From Phycicoccus endophyticus (GTDB lineage Bacteria > Actinomycetota > Actinomycetes > Actinomycetales > Dermatophilaceae), in assembly GCF_011326735.1 (NCBI RefSeq), contig NZ_JAANCN010000001.1, positions 248,001-312,000 of the forward strand: a stretch of DNA of 64,000 bases, read 5' to 3'. The position numbers and the translations under genes were made by a program. This document shows positions 31,225-40,462 of this stretch, one piece after another. The notes below the pieces were generated by a model. The model was not told the origin of the DNA. It worked only from the letters and a program-made list of their open reading frames with translations, and did not search any database. Numbering within the stretch: position 1 is the first letter of the stretch; the number at the start of each line of letters is the position of its first letter.

Positions 31225-31802
31225 CCGGCCGCTCCCGCCTCACCGTCCTCGCCGGGCCCACCGCGGTCGGGAAGGGGACGGTCGCCGCCTACGTGCGCGA
31301 GCACTATCCCGAGGTCTGGGTGTCGGTGTCCGTGACGACCCGGCCCCCCCGCCCGGGCGAGGTCGACGGTGTCCACTACCACTTCGTCTCCGACGAGCGG
31401 TTCGACACCATGGTGGCTGAGGGGGAGCTGCTGGAGTGGGCGCTCGTCCACGGCCGGGCGAAGTACGGCACGCCGCGCCGGCCGGTCGAGGAGGCTCTCG
31501 GCGCCGGACGTCCGGCCCTGCTCGAGATCGACCTCCAGGGTGCCCGGCAGGTGCGGGCCTCGATGCCCGACGCCTTCTTCGTCTTCCTCGCCCCCCCGAG
31601 CTGGGAGGAGCTGGTCCGCCGGCTCGTCGGCCGGGGCACCGAGGACGAGGAGGAGCGCGCGGTCCGGCTGGCGACCGCGCGGGTGGAGCTGGCCGCGGCG
31701 GCGGAGTTCGACGTCACCGTCGTCAACGACGACGTTCGGCGTGCGGCCGAGGAGCTCGTATCATGGACCCGAACCCCTGTCCCCTCGACGAAACGAGACT
31801 GA
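31221..31802 (+). CDS. gmk: Guanylate kinase
   Basis: Phosphorylates GMP to GDP. The 193-residue protein has P-loop [10 protein letters not shown], the GMP-binding [35 protein letters not shown] and [10 protein letters not shown]. Length and order are normal. It starts inside the mihF stop and ends 3 bases before rpoZ. Confidence 0.95.
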   Translation: MTGRSRLTVLAGPTAVGKGTVAAYVREHYPEVWVSVSVTTRPPRPGEVDGVHYHFVSDERFDTMVAEGELLEWALVHGRAKYGTPRRPVEEALGAGRPALLEIDLQGARQVRASMPDAFFVFLAPPSWEELVRRLVGRGTEDEEERAVRLATARVELAAAAEFDVTVVNDDVRRAAEELVSWTRTPVPSTKRD

Positions 31803-31805
31803 CGC

Positions 31806-32096
31806 GTGTCCGGAACCACGGCCAACCCCATCGGGATCACCAACCCGCCGATCGACGAGCTGCTCGAGCAGGCCGACTCCAAGTACGCCCTCGTCCTGTA
31901 CTCGGCCAAGCGCGCGCGGCAGATCAACGCCTACTACGCCCAGCTCCAGGAGGGGCTGCTGGAGTACGTCGGCCCGCTCGTCGACTCCGAGGTCCACGAG
32001 AAGCCGCTCTCGATCGCGCTGCGCGAGATCAACGAGGGCCTGCTGACCAGCGAGCCGACCGGCGAGGGCGGCGACGAGCCGAGCGCCGAGGCCTGA
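31806..32096 (+). CDS. rpoZ: RNA polymerase omega subunit
   Basis: A 96-residue subunit that helps assemble beta-prime. [20 protein letters not shown] and [20 protein letters not shown] are the conserved actinobacterial omega sequences, with [15 protein letters not shown] as the late helix. The acidic tail is typical. Between gmk and coaBC. Confidence 0.96.
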   Translation: MSGTTANPIGITNPPIDELLEQADSKYALVLYSAKRARQINAYYAQLQEGLLEYVGPLVDSEVHEKPLSIALREINEGLLTSEPTGEGGDEPSAEA

Positions 32097-32100
32097 CCGG

Positions 32101-33330
32101 GTGAAGGTCGTCCTCGGGGTCGCCGGGGGCATCGCCGCGTACAAGGCGTGCTCGCTGCTGCGGCTGCTCACCGAGGCCGGCCACGACGTCACCGTCGTGC
32201 CGACCGCCTCGGCGCTGCACTTCGTCGGTGAGGCCACCTGGTCGGCACTGTCCGGCAAGCAGGTGCACACCGACGTCTGGTCCGACATCACCGAGGTGCC
32301 GCACGTGCGGATCGGCCAGGAGGCCGACCTCGTGGTCGTCGCGCCGGCCACGGCGGACCTGCTGGCGCGGGCGGCGACCGGGCAGGCCGACGACCTGCTG
32401 ACGAACGTCCTGCTCACGGCGCACTGTCCGGTCGTCCTCGCCCCGGCCATGCACACCGAGATGTGGGAGCACGCCGCGACCCAGGCCAACGTCGCGACGC
32501 TGACCGAGCGGGGTGTCCATGTCGTCCCGCCGGCATCGGGCCGGCTCACCGGCACGGACTCCGGCCCCGGTCGGATGCCCGAGCCGCACGAGCTGTTCGC
32601 CGTGTGCGAGCGAGAGCTCACGGCCGCCGAGGGCGACCGCCCGCTCGCCGGGCGACGGGTCGTCGTGACCGCCGGGGGGACCCGCGAGCCGCTGGACCCG
32701 GTGCGCTACCTCGGCAACCGCTCCTCCGGCAAGCAGGGGTACGCGGTGGCCCGGGTCGCCGCGCAGCGGGGCGCCGACGTCGTGCTCGTGACGAGCGCGG
32801 AGCTCCCGGTGCCGCAGGGCGTGCGCGCCGTCCCCGTGGAGACCGCCCTGGAGATGGCCCGCGCCGTCGAGCAGGAGGCCGTGGGCGCCGACGTCGTCGT
32901 CATGGCCGCCGCGGTCGCCGACTTCCGCCCCGCCCAGGTCGCCGGGCACAAGATCAAGAAGACCCACGAGGCGGGCCCGGACGGCGCACCCGACGAGTCG
33001 GCACCCACCGTCGCGCTCGTCCGCAACCCCGACATCCTCGCCGGCCTCGTCGCCGGACGGGGCGAGGCACTGGCCCCCGTCGTCGTCGGGTTCGCGGCGG
33101 AGACGGGTGACGAGGCCGCGTCCGTGCTGGAGCACGGACGCGCCAAGCTGGCACGCAAGGGATGCGACCTGCTCGTGGTCAACGAGGTCGGCGCGGGCCT
33201 GACCTTCGGCGCCGACGAGAGCACCGTGCACATCCTGCGGCGGGGGAGCGAGGACGTCCTCGACGTCGGCCCCGCGAGCAAGGACGTCGTGGCGGGCGCC
33301 CTCTGGGACGCCGTGGCCGAGCTGCTCTGA
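32101..33330 (+). CDS. coaBC: Bifunctional phosphopantothenoylcysteine decarboxylase / synthase
   Basis: Two steps of coenzyme A synthesis. The 409-residue fusion has the flavoprotein CoaC domain (about 1-180, GVAGGIAAYKACSLLRLL) and the CoaB synthetase domain (about 185-409, TAGGTREPLDPVRYLGNRSS, GHKIKKTHE). The CoaC motif reads PAMHTEMW with His118 where PXMNXXMW has Asn, and the substrate clamp SGRLTGTDSGPGRMPEP has Gly151 where other enzymes have Cys. GTG 32101 follows rpoZ by four bases. Confidence 0.95.
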   Translation: MKVVLGVAGGIAAYKACSLLRLLTEAGHDVTVVPTASALHFVGEATWSALSGKQVHTDVWSDITEVPHVRIGQEADLVVVAPATADLLARAATGQADDLLTNVLLTAHCPVVLAPAMHTEMWEHAATQANVATLTERGVHVVPPASGRLTGTDSGPGRMPEPHELFAVCERELTAAEGDRPLAGRRVVVTAGGTREPLDPVRYLGNRSSGKQGYAVARVAAQRGADVVLVTSAELPVPQGVRAVPVETALEMARAVEQEAVGADVVVMAAAVADFRPAQVAGHKIKKTHEAGPDGAPDESAPTVALVRNPDILAGLVAGRGEALAPVVVGFAAETGDEAASVLEHGRAKLARKGCDLLVVNEVGAGLTFGADESTVHILRRGSEDVLDVGPASKDVVAGALWDAVAELL

Positions 33331-33346
33331 CGGCCGGCCCGCGCGC

Positions 33347-34501
33347 TCAGCGCCGGGCCGTGTCCGGCGTCTCGTCGGCCTCGACGGTCTCGTCGGCCTC
33401 GACGGCCTCCTCGGGCTCGCCCTCGTCCTGCGCGTCCTCGACCTCGCGGACCTCCTCGGGCTCCTCCTGCTCATCGGTGACGTCGAGGGCCTGCTCGCCC
33501 TCCTCCGGCGCCGGCGCGTCGTCGGGCTCGACCTCGACGACCTCGGCCTCCTGGCCAGCGGCGGCGATCGCCTCGGCGGCACCGGGCCCGCCGAAGGTGG
33601 CGAGCATGTTGCGCACGTTGGACAGCTGGGCGGTGATGCTGTCGCGTCGGGCGACCGCGGCGGCCAGCTCGCGGTCGGAGTCGCGACGGACCCGTTCGGC
33701 CTGCTCCTTGGCGGTGCGCACGATCTCGCTCGCCTCCGCCCGCGCGGCCTCGAGGACGTGACCGGCCTCGGCGGTCCGCGCGGCGTGCTCCTCCTCGGCC
33801 TCGCGGGCCAGCAGGTCGGCGCGCTCCTGGACGGCGGCCAGGGCCTGGTCCTGGGTGGCCATCTGGGCGTTGAACTCGGCGGCGGCGGCCTCGCGGCGCT
33901 CACCGAGGGTCCGCTCGAAGTCGGTGGCCTGCGCGGCGGCCGCAGCGCGCTGCTGCTCGTAGTAGGCCTCGGCCTCCTCCCGCCGGGCGGCCGCCTCGCG
34001 CGCGGCGTCGTCGAGGATCGAGTCGGCCTGCGCCCGGGCCCGGGAGAGAACCTCGGCCGCCTCGGTGTCGGCCCGGTTGCGGACCTCCTCGGCGTAGTGG
34101 TCCGCGTCGGCGCGGGTGAGCCGGCTGTCCTCCTCGGCGGCCGCGCGCAGCTGCTCGGCCTCGGTGGCCGCTGCGGTGCGCAGCGAGGTCGCCTCCTCGT
34201 CGGCGAGCCCGAGCATCGACCCGATGCGCTCGCCGAGGTCGGCGAAGGTCGGGGCGGACACCTTGCGCGACTCCTCCTCGAGCTCGGCGACCCTCCCGCG
34301 GTACCCCTCGATCTCCCCGGTGAGGGCCTCGTGCTCCTGGCGGGCCTTGGTCAGCTGCACCGAGGTCTCGGCCGCCTCCTGCCGCGCCGCGTCCGCCTCC
34401 TGCTGCGCGGTCTCGACCGCCTGCGCAGCGGCAGCGAGGTGCGCGTCGACCTGCACGGGGTCGTACCCGCGGAAGACGGTGGGGAACTCGGGCTGGTTCA
34501 T
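33347..34501 (-). CDS. DivIVA-like coiled-coil protein
   Basis: A 384-residue protein. It opens with FRGYDPVQVDAHLAAAAQAV, a DivIVA/Wag31-type N-terminal domain known to bind membranes or poles. From about 25 to 310 it is a long Ala/Glu/Arg coiled coil, and the last 65 residues are strongly acidic (repeats of VEADET). ATG 34501 overlaps the stop of the upstream coiled-coil gene (ATGA), so the two are made together. The pair may form a cytoskeletal or polar scaffold, by analogy with Scy/FilP/DivIVA. This is inference; no direct homologue is recognised. Confidence 0.75.
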   Translation of the reverse strand: MNQPEFPTVFRGYDPVQVDAHLAAAAQAVETAQQEADAARQEAAETSVQLTKARQEHEALTGEIEGYRGRVAELEEESRKVSAPTFADLGERIGSMLGLADEEATSLRTAAATEAEQLRAAAEEDSRLTRADADHYAEEVRNRADTEAAEVLSRARAQADSILDDAAREAAARREEAEAYYEQQRAAAAAQATDFERTLGERREAAAAEFNAQMATQDQALAAVQERADLLAREAEEEHAARTAEAGHVLEAARAEASEIVRTAKEQAERVRRDSDRELAAAVARRDSITAQLSNVRNMLATFGGPGAAEAIAAAGQEAEVVEVEPDDAPAPEEGEQALDVTDEQEEPEEVREVEDAQDEGEPEEAVEADETVEADETPDTARR

Positions 34502-36015
34502 GCGGACTCCTCGTCGGGGGTGGGGTCGGGGGCGGTGTCCTCGGGGGCGGGAGGGCGCTCGTGCGCATCCGCGGGGGCGTCGTCGGGGGTGACGGCGTCC
34601 TCCTCGTGGACGGCGAGGGCCTCGATGACCCCGGAGAGACGGCCGAGCTGGTCGCTGATGGCGTCGCGGCGCGCCGCAAGGGCCTGGACCTCGGCACGGG
34701 CCCGCTCGAGGGCGGCGTGCGCCTCGTCGCGCACCGTGTCGGCACGCGTCCGGGCCTCCTCGGAGGCGCGGACGATCTCGGCCCGTGCGGCCCGGTGGTA
34801 CTCGTGCGCCTCGCGGTGCATGTGCTCGACGTCGTCCGCGGCCGCCTGGCGGACGCGGCGGGCCCCCTCCTCGGCCTCGGCGAGCCGGCGCTCGGCGCGC
34901 GCGGTGGACTCCGTCTCCTGACGCCGAGCCTCGGTGAGGACGCGCTCGGACTCTCGGGCGGCCGCGGTGCGGGTGCGTTCGGCGTCCGCGCGGGCCTCGG
35001 CGAGGACCGTCTCGGCCTGCTCGCGCAGCCGCCGGGACTCCGCCTCGGCCTCGGCGAGCCGGTCGCGGCTCTTGGCCGTCGCGCTGCCGAGGAGGGTCTG
35101 GACGCGCTGGCGGTGGCTGCGGGTGCGCTCGACGAGCACGTCGTGGTGCTCCCGGGCCCGGTGCTCCCGCTCGCGCTCGGCGCGGTCGAGGACCTCGCGC
35201 ACCGTCCCCTGCGCCCAGGCGAGGTGCTTCTCGGCACTGTCGACGACCGAGCCGGCCTCGGCCTCGGCCTCGGCCTGGATCCGGGCGGCCTCCTTGTGCG
35301 CGTCCTCGACGAGCAGGTCGGCCTCCACCCGCGCGCCGCGCTCGCGGGTCGTGAGGTCGGCGAGCCGCTGGGCCACCTCCGCCTCCGCCTGGGCCCGGTG
35401 GTCGGCGGCGAAGGACTCCGCGTCCTCCCGCAGGGTGGCGAGCTCGGTCTCGGTGCGCTCGCGCAGGGCCGCGAGCTGCGCCGTGTGGCTCGCCTGCTCG
35501 GCAGCCCACCGCTCGCGGTGCTGGTGCTCCTCGTCGGCGAGCCGGGCCAGGGTCGACTCGTGCTCACCGCGGGCGGCCTCGAGCACCTGCCGGGCGCGCT
35601 CCTCGGCCTCGGCGACGAGCGCCGCGGCCTGCTCCTCGGCGAGCGCGATCGCCTCGTCGCTCGCCTTGGTCGCCCGGGCCCGCAGCAGCGCGGCCTGGTC
35701 GGCGGCGTCGCCGAGCATGACCTCGACCTCGGAGCGGGCCTCCTCGAGCTGGTGGCGCGCCTGCGTGCGGGCCTCCTCGAGGCTCGCGGTGAGCTCGGCG
35801 AGCTCCTGCGCGGCGGAGGCGGTCTCGGAGCGGATCCGGGCCGCCTCGGCCCGGGCCTCGCTCAGCTCCTGCCCGGCGTCCTGGCGCAGCTGGTCGGCGA
35901 GGGTCTGGGCGCGCGTGAGCAGCGAGAGCGCCTCGTCGACCGGGCTCGCGGATGCTGTGGTCTCCACCCCGGACGGCGTCGCGTCGTTGTGGGACCCGTC
36001 GGACACGGCCCCCAT
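34498..36015 (-). CDS. Long coiled-coil protein (Scy/FilP-like)
   Basis: A 505-residue, almost wholly coiled-coil protein (about 25-475), rich in Ala, Glu and Arg with many heptads, followed by an acidic Pro-rich tail. No signal peptide or membrane helix is visible. ATG 36015 begins MGAVSDGSHNDATPSG; upstream in-frame codons would overlap the metK promoter region. It shares an operon with the DivIVA-like gene. It could belong to the filamentous scaffold proteins of actinobacteria, but the sequence bias makes assignment weak. Confidence 0.7.
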   Translation of the reverse strand: MGAVSDGSHNDATPSGVETTASASPVDEALSLLTRAQTLADQLRQDAGQELSEARAEAARIRSETASAAQELAELTASLEEARTQARHQLEEARSEVEVMLGDAADQAALLRARATKASDEAIALAEEQAAALVAEAEERARQVLEAARGEHESTLARLADEEHQHRERWAAEQASHTAQLAALRERTETELATLREDAESFAADHRAQAEAEVAQRLADLTTRERGARVEADLLVEDAHKEAARIQAEAEAEAGSVVDSAEKHLAWAQGTVREVLDRAEREREHRAREHHDVLVERTRSHRQRVQTLLGSATAKSRDRLAEAEAESRRLREQAETVLAEARADAERTRTAAARESERVLTEARRQETESTARAERRLAEAEEGARRVRQAAADDVEHMHREAHEYHRAARAEIVRASEEARTRADTVRDEAHAALERARAEVQALAARRDAISDQLGRLSGVIEALAVHEEDAVTPDDAPADAHERPPAPEDTAPDPTPDEESA

Positions 36016-36072
36016 GATGACACGGCAGCCTGTCCCGCGCGGCCCGAGCCGGAGAGGCTTCTCAGCGACCGG

Positions 36073-36078
36073 TATGTT
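36073..36078 (+). promoter_or_regulatory. Probable -10 box of metK
   Basis: TATGTT, about 56 bases before GTG 36135. The leader carries AAGGAG at 36122-36127. It lies between the divergent coiled-coil and metK genes. Confidence 0.45.
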
Positions 36079-36134
36079 GAGCCGGGTGCGCCCCGGTCCC
36101 CACCGGCGCATCCCGACGTCGAAGGAGTTGCCGC

Positions 36135-37355
36135 GTGTCCGCACGCCTGTTCACGTCCGAGTCGGTCACCGAGGGGCACCCGGACAAGATCTGCGACCAG
36201 ATCTCCGACAGCATCCTCGACGCGCTCCTGGCCCAGGACCCGCACAGCCGGGTGGCCGTCGAGACGATGGTGACCACCGGGCTCGTGCACGTCGCCGGCG
36301 AGGTCACCACCGAGGCGTACGTCGAGATCCCGCAGGTCGTCCGCGAGACCGTGCGCGCCATCGGCTACGACTCCTCGACGAAGGGCTTCGACGGCGGCTC
36401 CTGCGGGGTCGAGGTGTCGATCGGCCAGCAGAGCCCCGACATCGCCCAGGGGGTCGACACCGCGTTCGAGAGCCGCACGGGCGCGGTCGACCCGCGTGAC
36501 AAGCAGGGCGCCGGCGACCAGGGCCTGATGTTCGGGTACGCCTGCGACGACACCCCCGAGCTCATGCCGCTGCCGATCCACCTCGCCCACCGGCTCTCCG
36601 AGCGGCTGACGCAGGTGCGCAAGAGCGGTGAGCTGTCCTACCTGCGCCCCGACGGCAAGACCCAGGTGACCATCGCCTACGACGGTGACAGCGCGGTGTC
36701 GTTGGACGCCGTGGTCCTCTCGACCCAGCACGCCGAGGACGTCAGCCTCGAGGGGCTCCTCGGCCCGGACATCCGCTCCCGGGTCATCGACCCGGTGCTG
36801 GCCGAGCTCGCCGACGGCGGGACCGAGCTGCGGACCGACGCGGTGCGCACCTACATCAACCCCACGGGCAAGTTCGTCATCGGCGGCCCGATGGGGGACG
36901 CCGGCCTCACCGGGCGCAAGATCATCGTCGACACCTACGGGGGGATGGCCCGGCACGGTGGGGGCGCGTTCTCCGGCAAGGACCCCTCCAAGGTCGACCG
37001 GTCCGCGGCGTACGCGATGCGGTGGGTCGCCAAGAACGTCGTCGCGGCGGGGCTCGCCCGCCGGTGCGAGGTGCAGGTCGCCTACGCCATCGGCGTCGCC
37101 CAGCCGGTCGGCCTCTACGTCGAGACGTTCGGCACCGAGACGGTCCCGGTCGAGCGCATCCAGGCCGCGATCACCGCGGTCTTCGACCTGCGGCCGCTGG
37201 CGATCCTCGAGGACCTCGACCTGCTCCGGCCGATCTACCAGCCGACCGCCGCCTACGGCCACTTCGGTCGGGCCAGCGCCCCGGGCGTCGCGGACGCGTT
37301 CACCTGGGAGCGCACCGACCGGGTCGAGGCCCTGCAGCGAGCCGTCCGGGGCTGA
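36135..37355 (+). CDS. metK: S-adenosylmethionine synthetase
   Basis: Makes SAM from methionine and ATP. The 406-residue protein has [20 protein letters not shown] at the N-terminus, [12 protein letters not shown] in the middle, and [19 protein letters not shown], the P-loop-like signature, at about 275-295. The GTG start has AAGGAG seven bases before it. Coiled-coil genes separate it from coaBC, its usual neighbour. Confidence 0.97.
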   Translation: MSARLFTSESVTEGHPDKICDQISDSILDALLAQDPHSRVAVETMVTTGLVHVAGEVTTEAYVEIPQVVRETVRAIGYDSSTKGFDGGSCGVEVSIGQQSPDIAQGVDTAFESRTGAVDPRDKQGAGDQGLMFGYACDDTPELMPLPIHLAHRLSERLTQVRKSGELSYLRPDGKTQVTIAYDGDSAVSLDAVVLSTQHAEDVSLEGLLGPDIRSRVIDPVLAELADGGTELRTDAVRTYINPTGKFVIGGPMGDAGLTGRKIIVDTYGGMARHGGGAFSGKDPSKVDRSAAYAMRWVAKNVVAAGLARRCEVQVAYAIGVAQPVGLYVETFGTETVPVERIQAAITAVFDLRPLAILEDLDLLRPIYQPTAAYGHFGRASAPGVADAFTWERTDRVEALQRAVRG

Positions 37356-37376
37356 CCGGCCGTCGGGCCCCTTCGC

Positions 37377-37382
37377 TAGGTT
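37377..37382 (+). promoter_or_regulatory. -10 box of priA, leaderless
   Basis: TAGGTT ends six bases before GTG 37389. Confidence 0.5.
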
Positions 37383-37388
37383 GCGGGC

Positions 37389-39440
37389 GTGACCGGGACC
37401 GGCGAGAGCGAGCAGCTGGCCCTCCTCGCGGGGGCCGGGCCGGCCCGTCGGCGCCGCGCCGGGCAGGACCCGCCCGCGGCCGAGCGGCCGGTCGCGCTCG
37501 TCCAGGTCGACACCGGCCTGGCCCACCTCGACCGGCCCTTCGAGTACCTCGTCCCCGAGTCCATGGCGACGGGGGCCGTGCCCGGGGCCCGGGTCAAGGT
37601 GCGTTTCGCGGGGCAGGACCTCGCCGGCTGGGTCCTCGAGCGCCGGGAGAGCGCCGAGCACGCGGGCACGCTGCGCCCCCTGCGCCGGCTGGTCTCCCCC
37701 GAGCCGGTGCTCACCCCCGCCGTCCTCGACGCCGCGCGCACCGTCGCGGCGCGCTACGCGGGCACCCTCGGGGACGTCCTGCGGCTCGCGGTCCCGCCGC
37801 GGCACGCCCGGGCCGAGCAGGCCCTTCCGGTCACGGCGCCCGAGACCGAGCCGCTCGGGCCGGCGCCGGCCGCCGGGCCGTGGTCTCGCTACCCCGCGGG
37901 CGCCGCCTTCCTCGACCGGCTGCGCGAGCGCGGGTCGCCGGGGGCCGCGGTCCTCGCGCTGCCCGCCGGTGGCCCGGAGCAGGACTGGCCGACGCTGCTC
38001 GCGAGCGCCGCCCGGGCGTGCGTCGACGGCGGCCGGGGCGCGCTCCTCGTCGTCCCCGACCACCGTGACGTCCGCCGCGTCGAGGAGGCGCTCACCGCCG
38101 CCCTGGGGCCGGGCCGGCACACCCGGCTCACCGCCGACCAGGGCCCCCAGGCCCGCTACACCGCGTTCCTCAAGGCTCTGCGCGCTCATGTGCCCGTCGT
38201 CGTCGGCACCCGGGCCGCGGCGTTCGCCCCGGTCCGCGACCTCGGCCTGGTCGCCTGGTGGGACGACGGCGACGACCTCCTGGAGGAGCCCCGCGCGCCG
38301 TACCCGCACGTCCGGGAGGTCCTCCTCGCCCGGGCGGAGCGGGAGCGGGCCGCCGTGCTCGCGGCCGGGTTCGTCCGCTCCACCGCGGTCGCCCACCTCG
38401 TCGGGCAGGGGAGGCTGGCCGCCGTCGAGGCTCCCCGGCGCGCGGTGCGCGCGGCGGTGCCCGCTGTGCGGGTCGCGGGCGAGGGCGCCGACCTCGAGCG
38501 CGACCCGGCCGTGGCGGCGGCCCACCTGCCGAGTGTCGCCTGGCGCGCCGCGAAGGACGCTCTCACCGGGGGTCCGGTGCTCGTCCAGGTCCCGCGCCGG
38601 GGCTACCTGCCCTCGCTGTCCTGCCAGGACTGCCGCCGGCCAGCCCGCTGCCGCGCCTGCTCGGGGCCGCTGGCGCTCGCCGGTCCGCAGGGGCCACCCG
38701 CGTGCCGGTGGTGCGGTCGGGTGGAGACGGCCTTCGCGTGCCCGGTGTGCTCGGGGACCCGGCTGCGCTCGTCGGTGGTCGGGGCGCACCGCACCGCCGA
38801 GGAGCTCGGCCGGGCGTTCCCCGGGGTCCCCGTGGAGCGTTCCGGCGCCGGGGCGGTGCTCGACGTGGTTGCCGGGTCGCCTCGGCTGGTCGTCTCGACC
38901 CCGGGCGCGGAGCCGGTCGCCGAGGGCGGCTACGCGGCCGCGCTCCTGCTCGACGCCTGGGCGCTGCTGGACCGGCCGACCCTCGACGCGGGGGAGGAGG
39001 CGCTGCGCCGGTGGTGCGCGGCCGCGGCGCTGGTGAGACCGGCGAGCGCCGGGGGCGCGGTCGTGCTGGCCGGCGCGCCCACCCACGTGACGGTGCCGGC
39101 GGTCGAGGCGCTCGTGCGCTGGGACCCGGCCTGGTTCGTCGAGCGCGAGCTCGCCGAGCGTCGCGAGCTGGCCCTACCGCCGACGGCGCGGGTGGCGGCG
39201 GTCACCGGCTCGCGGGCCGCGGTCACCGCTGCGCTCGGGGAGCTCCGGCTGCCGCCGAGCGCCTCGACCCTCGGCCCGCTGCCGCACGGGGAGACCCGCT
39301 GGCGCGCCCTCGTCACGGTCCCGGAGGCCGACGGCGTGCAGCTCGCCCAGGAGCTCGCCGCGATGCGTGCCCGGGCGTCGGCACGCAAGGAGGCCGACGC
39401 CGTCAGCGTGCGCGTCGACCCGCGCGACCCGGCCGCCTGA
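37389..39440 (+). CDS. priA: Primosomal protein N' (PriA), helicase motifs lost
   Basis: PriA restarts replication at forks. The 683-residue protein keeps the N-terminal 3'-DNA-binding domain (VALVQVDTGLAHLDRPFEYL) and the zinc-binding cysteines (CQDCRRPARCRACSG, CRWCGRVETAFACPVC). The Walker A site expected near residue 198 reads PAGGPEQDWPTLL with no GKT, and the DEAH-type Walker B is WWDDGDDLLEE. It cannot be an active ATPase by these motifs. This degeneration is common in actinobacteria. A leaderless start at GTG 37389 is supported. Confidence 0.92.
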   Translation: MTGTGESEQLALLAGAGPARRRRAGQDPPAAERPVALVQVDTGLAHLDRPFEYLVPESMATGAVPGARVKVRFAGQDLAGWVLERRESAEHAGTLRPLRRLVSPEPVLTPAVLDAARTVAARYAGTLGDVLRLAVPPRHARAEQALPVTAPETEPLGPAPAAGPWSRYPAGAAFLDRLRERGSPGAAVLALPAGGPEQDWPTLLASAARACVDGGRGALLVVPDHRDVRRVEEALTAALGPGRHTRLTADQGPQARYTAFLKALRAHVPVVVGTRAAAFAPVRDLGLVAWWDDGDDLLEEPRAPYPHVREVLLARAERERAAVLAAGFVRSTAVAHLVGQGRLAAVEAPRRAVRAAVPAVRVAGEGADLERDPAVAAAHLPSVAWRAAKDALTGGPVLVQVPRRGYLPSLSCQDCRRPARCRACSGPLALAGPQGPPACRWCGRVETAFACPVCSGTRLRSSVVGAHRTAEELGRAFPGVPVERSGAGAVLDVVAGSPRLVVSTPGAEPVAEGGYAAALLLDAWALLDRPTLDAGEEALRRWCAAAALVRPASAGGAVVLAGAPTHVTVPAVEALVRWDPAWFVERELAERRELALPPTARVAAVTGSRAAVTAALGELRLPPSASTLGPLPHGETRWRALVTVPEADGVQLAQELAAMRARASARKEADAVSVRVDPRDPAA

Positions 39441-39459
39441 GGGCGCGGGGCGCCCCTCC

Positions 39460-39465
39460 TAGACT
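39460..39465 (+). promoter_or_regulatory. -10 box of fmt, leaderless
   Basis: TAGACT ends six bases before GTG 39472, just downstream of the priA stop. Confidence 0.5.
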
Positions 39466-39471
39466 CGCCGG

Positions 39472-40407
39472 GTGCGTCTCGTCCTCGCCGGAACCCCCGC
39501 CACCGCCGTCCCCTCCCTCGAGGCGCTGCTCGCCTCGCGGCACGAGGTCGTGGCCGTCGTCACCCGCCCGGACTCGCGGTCAGGGAGGGGCCGCACGCTG
39601 GCCCCCTCCCCGGTCAGGGCGGCCGCGCTCGAGCACGGCCTCGAGGTGCTCACTCCCGCCAGCCCGAGGGAGCCGGGGTTCCTCGACCGGCTGCGGGCGA
39701 TCGCCCCCGACTGCAGCCCGGTCGTCGCCTACGGGGCGCTCCTGCCGCGTGAGGCGCTCGAGGTCCCGGCCCACGGGTGGGTCAACCTGCACTTCTCGCT
39801 CCTGCCGGCCTGGCGGGGCGCCGCGCCCGTGCAGCGGGCGATCATGGCCGGGGACGAGGTGACCGGGGCGAGCACGTTCGTCCTCGAGGAGGGGCTGGAC
39901 ACCGGTCCGGTCCTCGGCACGGTGACCGAGCAGATCCGTCCCGACGACACCGCCGGGACGCTGCTCGAGCGGCTCGCCGACGTCGGGGCCGGCCTGCTCG
40001 TCGCGACGATGGACGGGCTCGAGGACGGCTCGCTGCGGGCCGTCCCGCAGCCCGAGGACGGCGTGAGCCTCGCCCCGAAGCTCACCGTCGAGGAGTGCGA
40101 GGTGCGCTGGTCACTGCCGCCGCATCTCGTCGACCGGCAGGTGCGCGGCTGCACGCCGGACCCCGGCGCGTGGAGCACGTTCCGAGGCGAGCGCCTGAAG
40201 ATCGGCCCGGTCCACCCCGGCACCGCGACCGAGGGTCTTCCCGCGCTCGGGCCGGGCGTGCTGCACCCGACGAAGCGGGTCGTGTACGTCGGGACCGCCG
40301 CCGGCCCGGTGGCGCTCGGCGAGGTCGTGCCGCCCGGGAAGACGCCGATGCCGGCCGCCGACTGGGCCCGTGGTGTGCGGATCGACCGGGGGGAGTGTCT
40401 CGGCTGA
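39472..40407 (+). CDS. fmt: Methionyl-tRNA formyltransferase
   Basis: Formylates initiator Met-tRNA. The 311-residue protein has an N-terminal formyltransferase domain with [17 protein letters not shown] (catalytic Asn/His region) and [15 protein letters not shown] leading to the C-terminal OB-like domain. Length is normal. It follows priA, a common order, though with its own promoter box. Confidence 0.96.
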   Translation: MRLVLAGTPATAVPSLEALLASRHEVVAVVTRPDSRSGRGRTLAPSPVRAAALEHGLEVLTPASPREPGFLDRLRAIAPDCSPVVAYGALLPREALEVPAHGWVNLHFSLLPAWRGAAPVQRAIMAGDEVTGASTFVLEEGLDTGPVLGTVTEQIRPDDTAGTLLERLADVGAGLLVATMDGLEDGSLRAVPQPEDGVSLAPKLTVEECEVRWSLPPHLVDRQVRGCTPDPGAWSTFRGERLKIGPVHPGTATEGLPALGPGVLHPTKRVVYVGTAAGPVALGEVVPPGKTPMPAADWARGVRIDRGECLG

Positions 40408-40450
40408 GCGCAGGGCGCCGACCGCCCGGCGAGGGCCGCCCGGGGTGTCC

Positions 40451-40456
40451 TACCGT
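40451..40456 (+). promoter_or_regulatory. -10 box of the serine hydrolase gene, leaderless
   Basis: TACCGT ends six bases before ATG 40463 and supports that start over upstream in-frame codons. Confidence 0.5.
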
Positions 40457-40462
40457 CGGGTC

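Noticed and set aside
33371-33406. Direct 18-base repeat near the end of the DivIVA-like gene
   Set aside because: It encodes the acidic VEADET tail; simple-sequence expansion is enough to explain it.
35862-39086. Long minus-strand frame opposite metK and priA
   Set aside because: Low-complexity Arg/Gly/Pro-rich translation without domains, lying opposite conserved genes.
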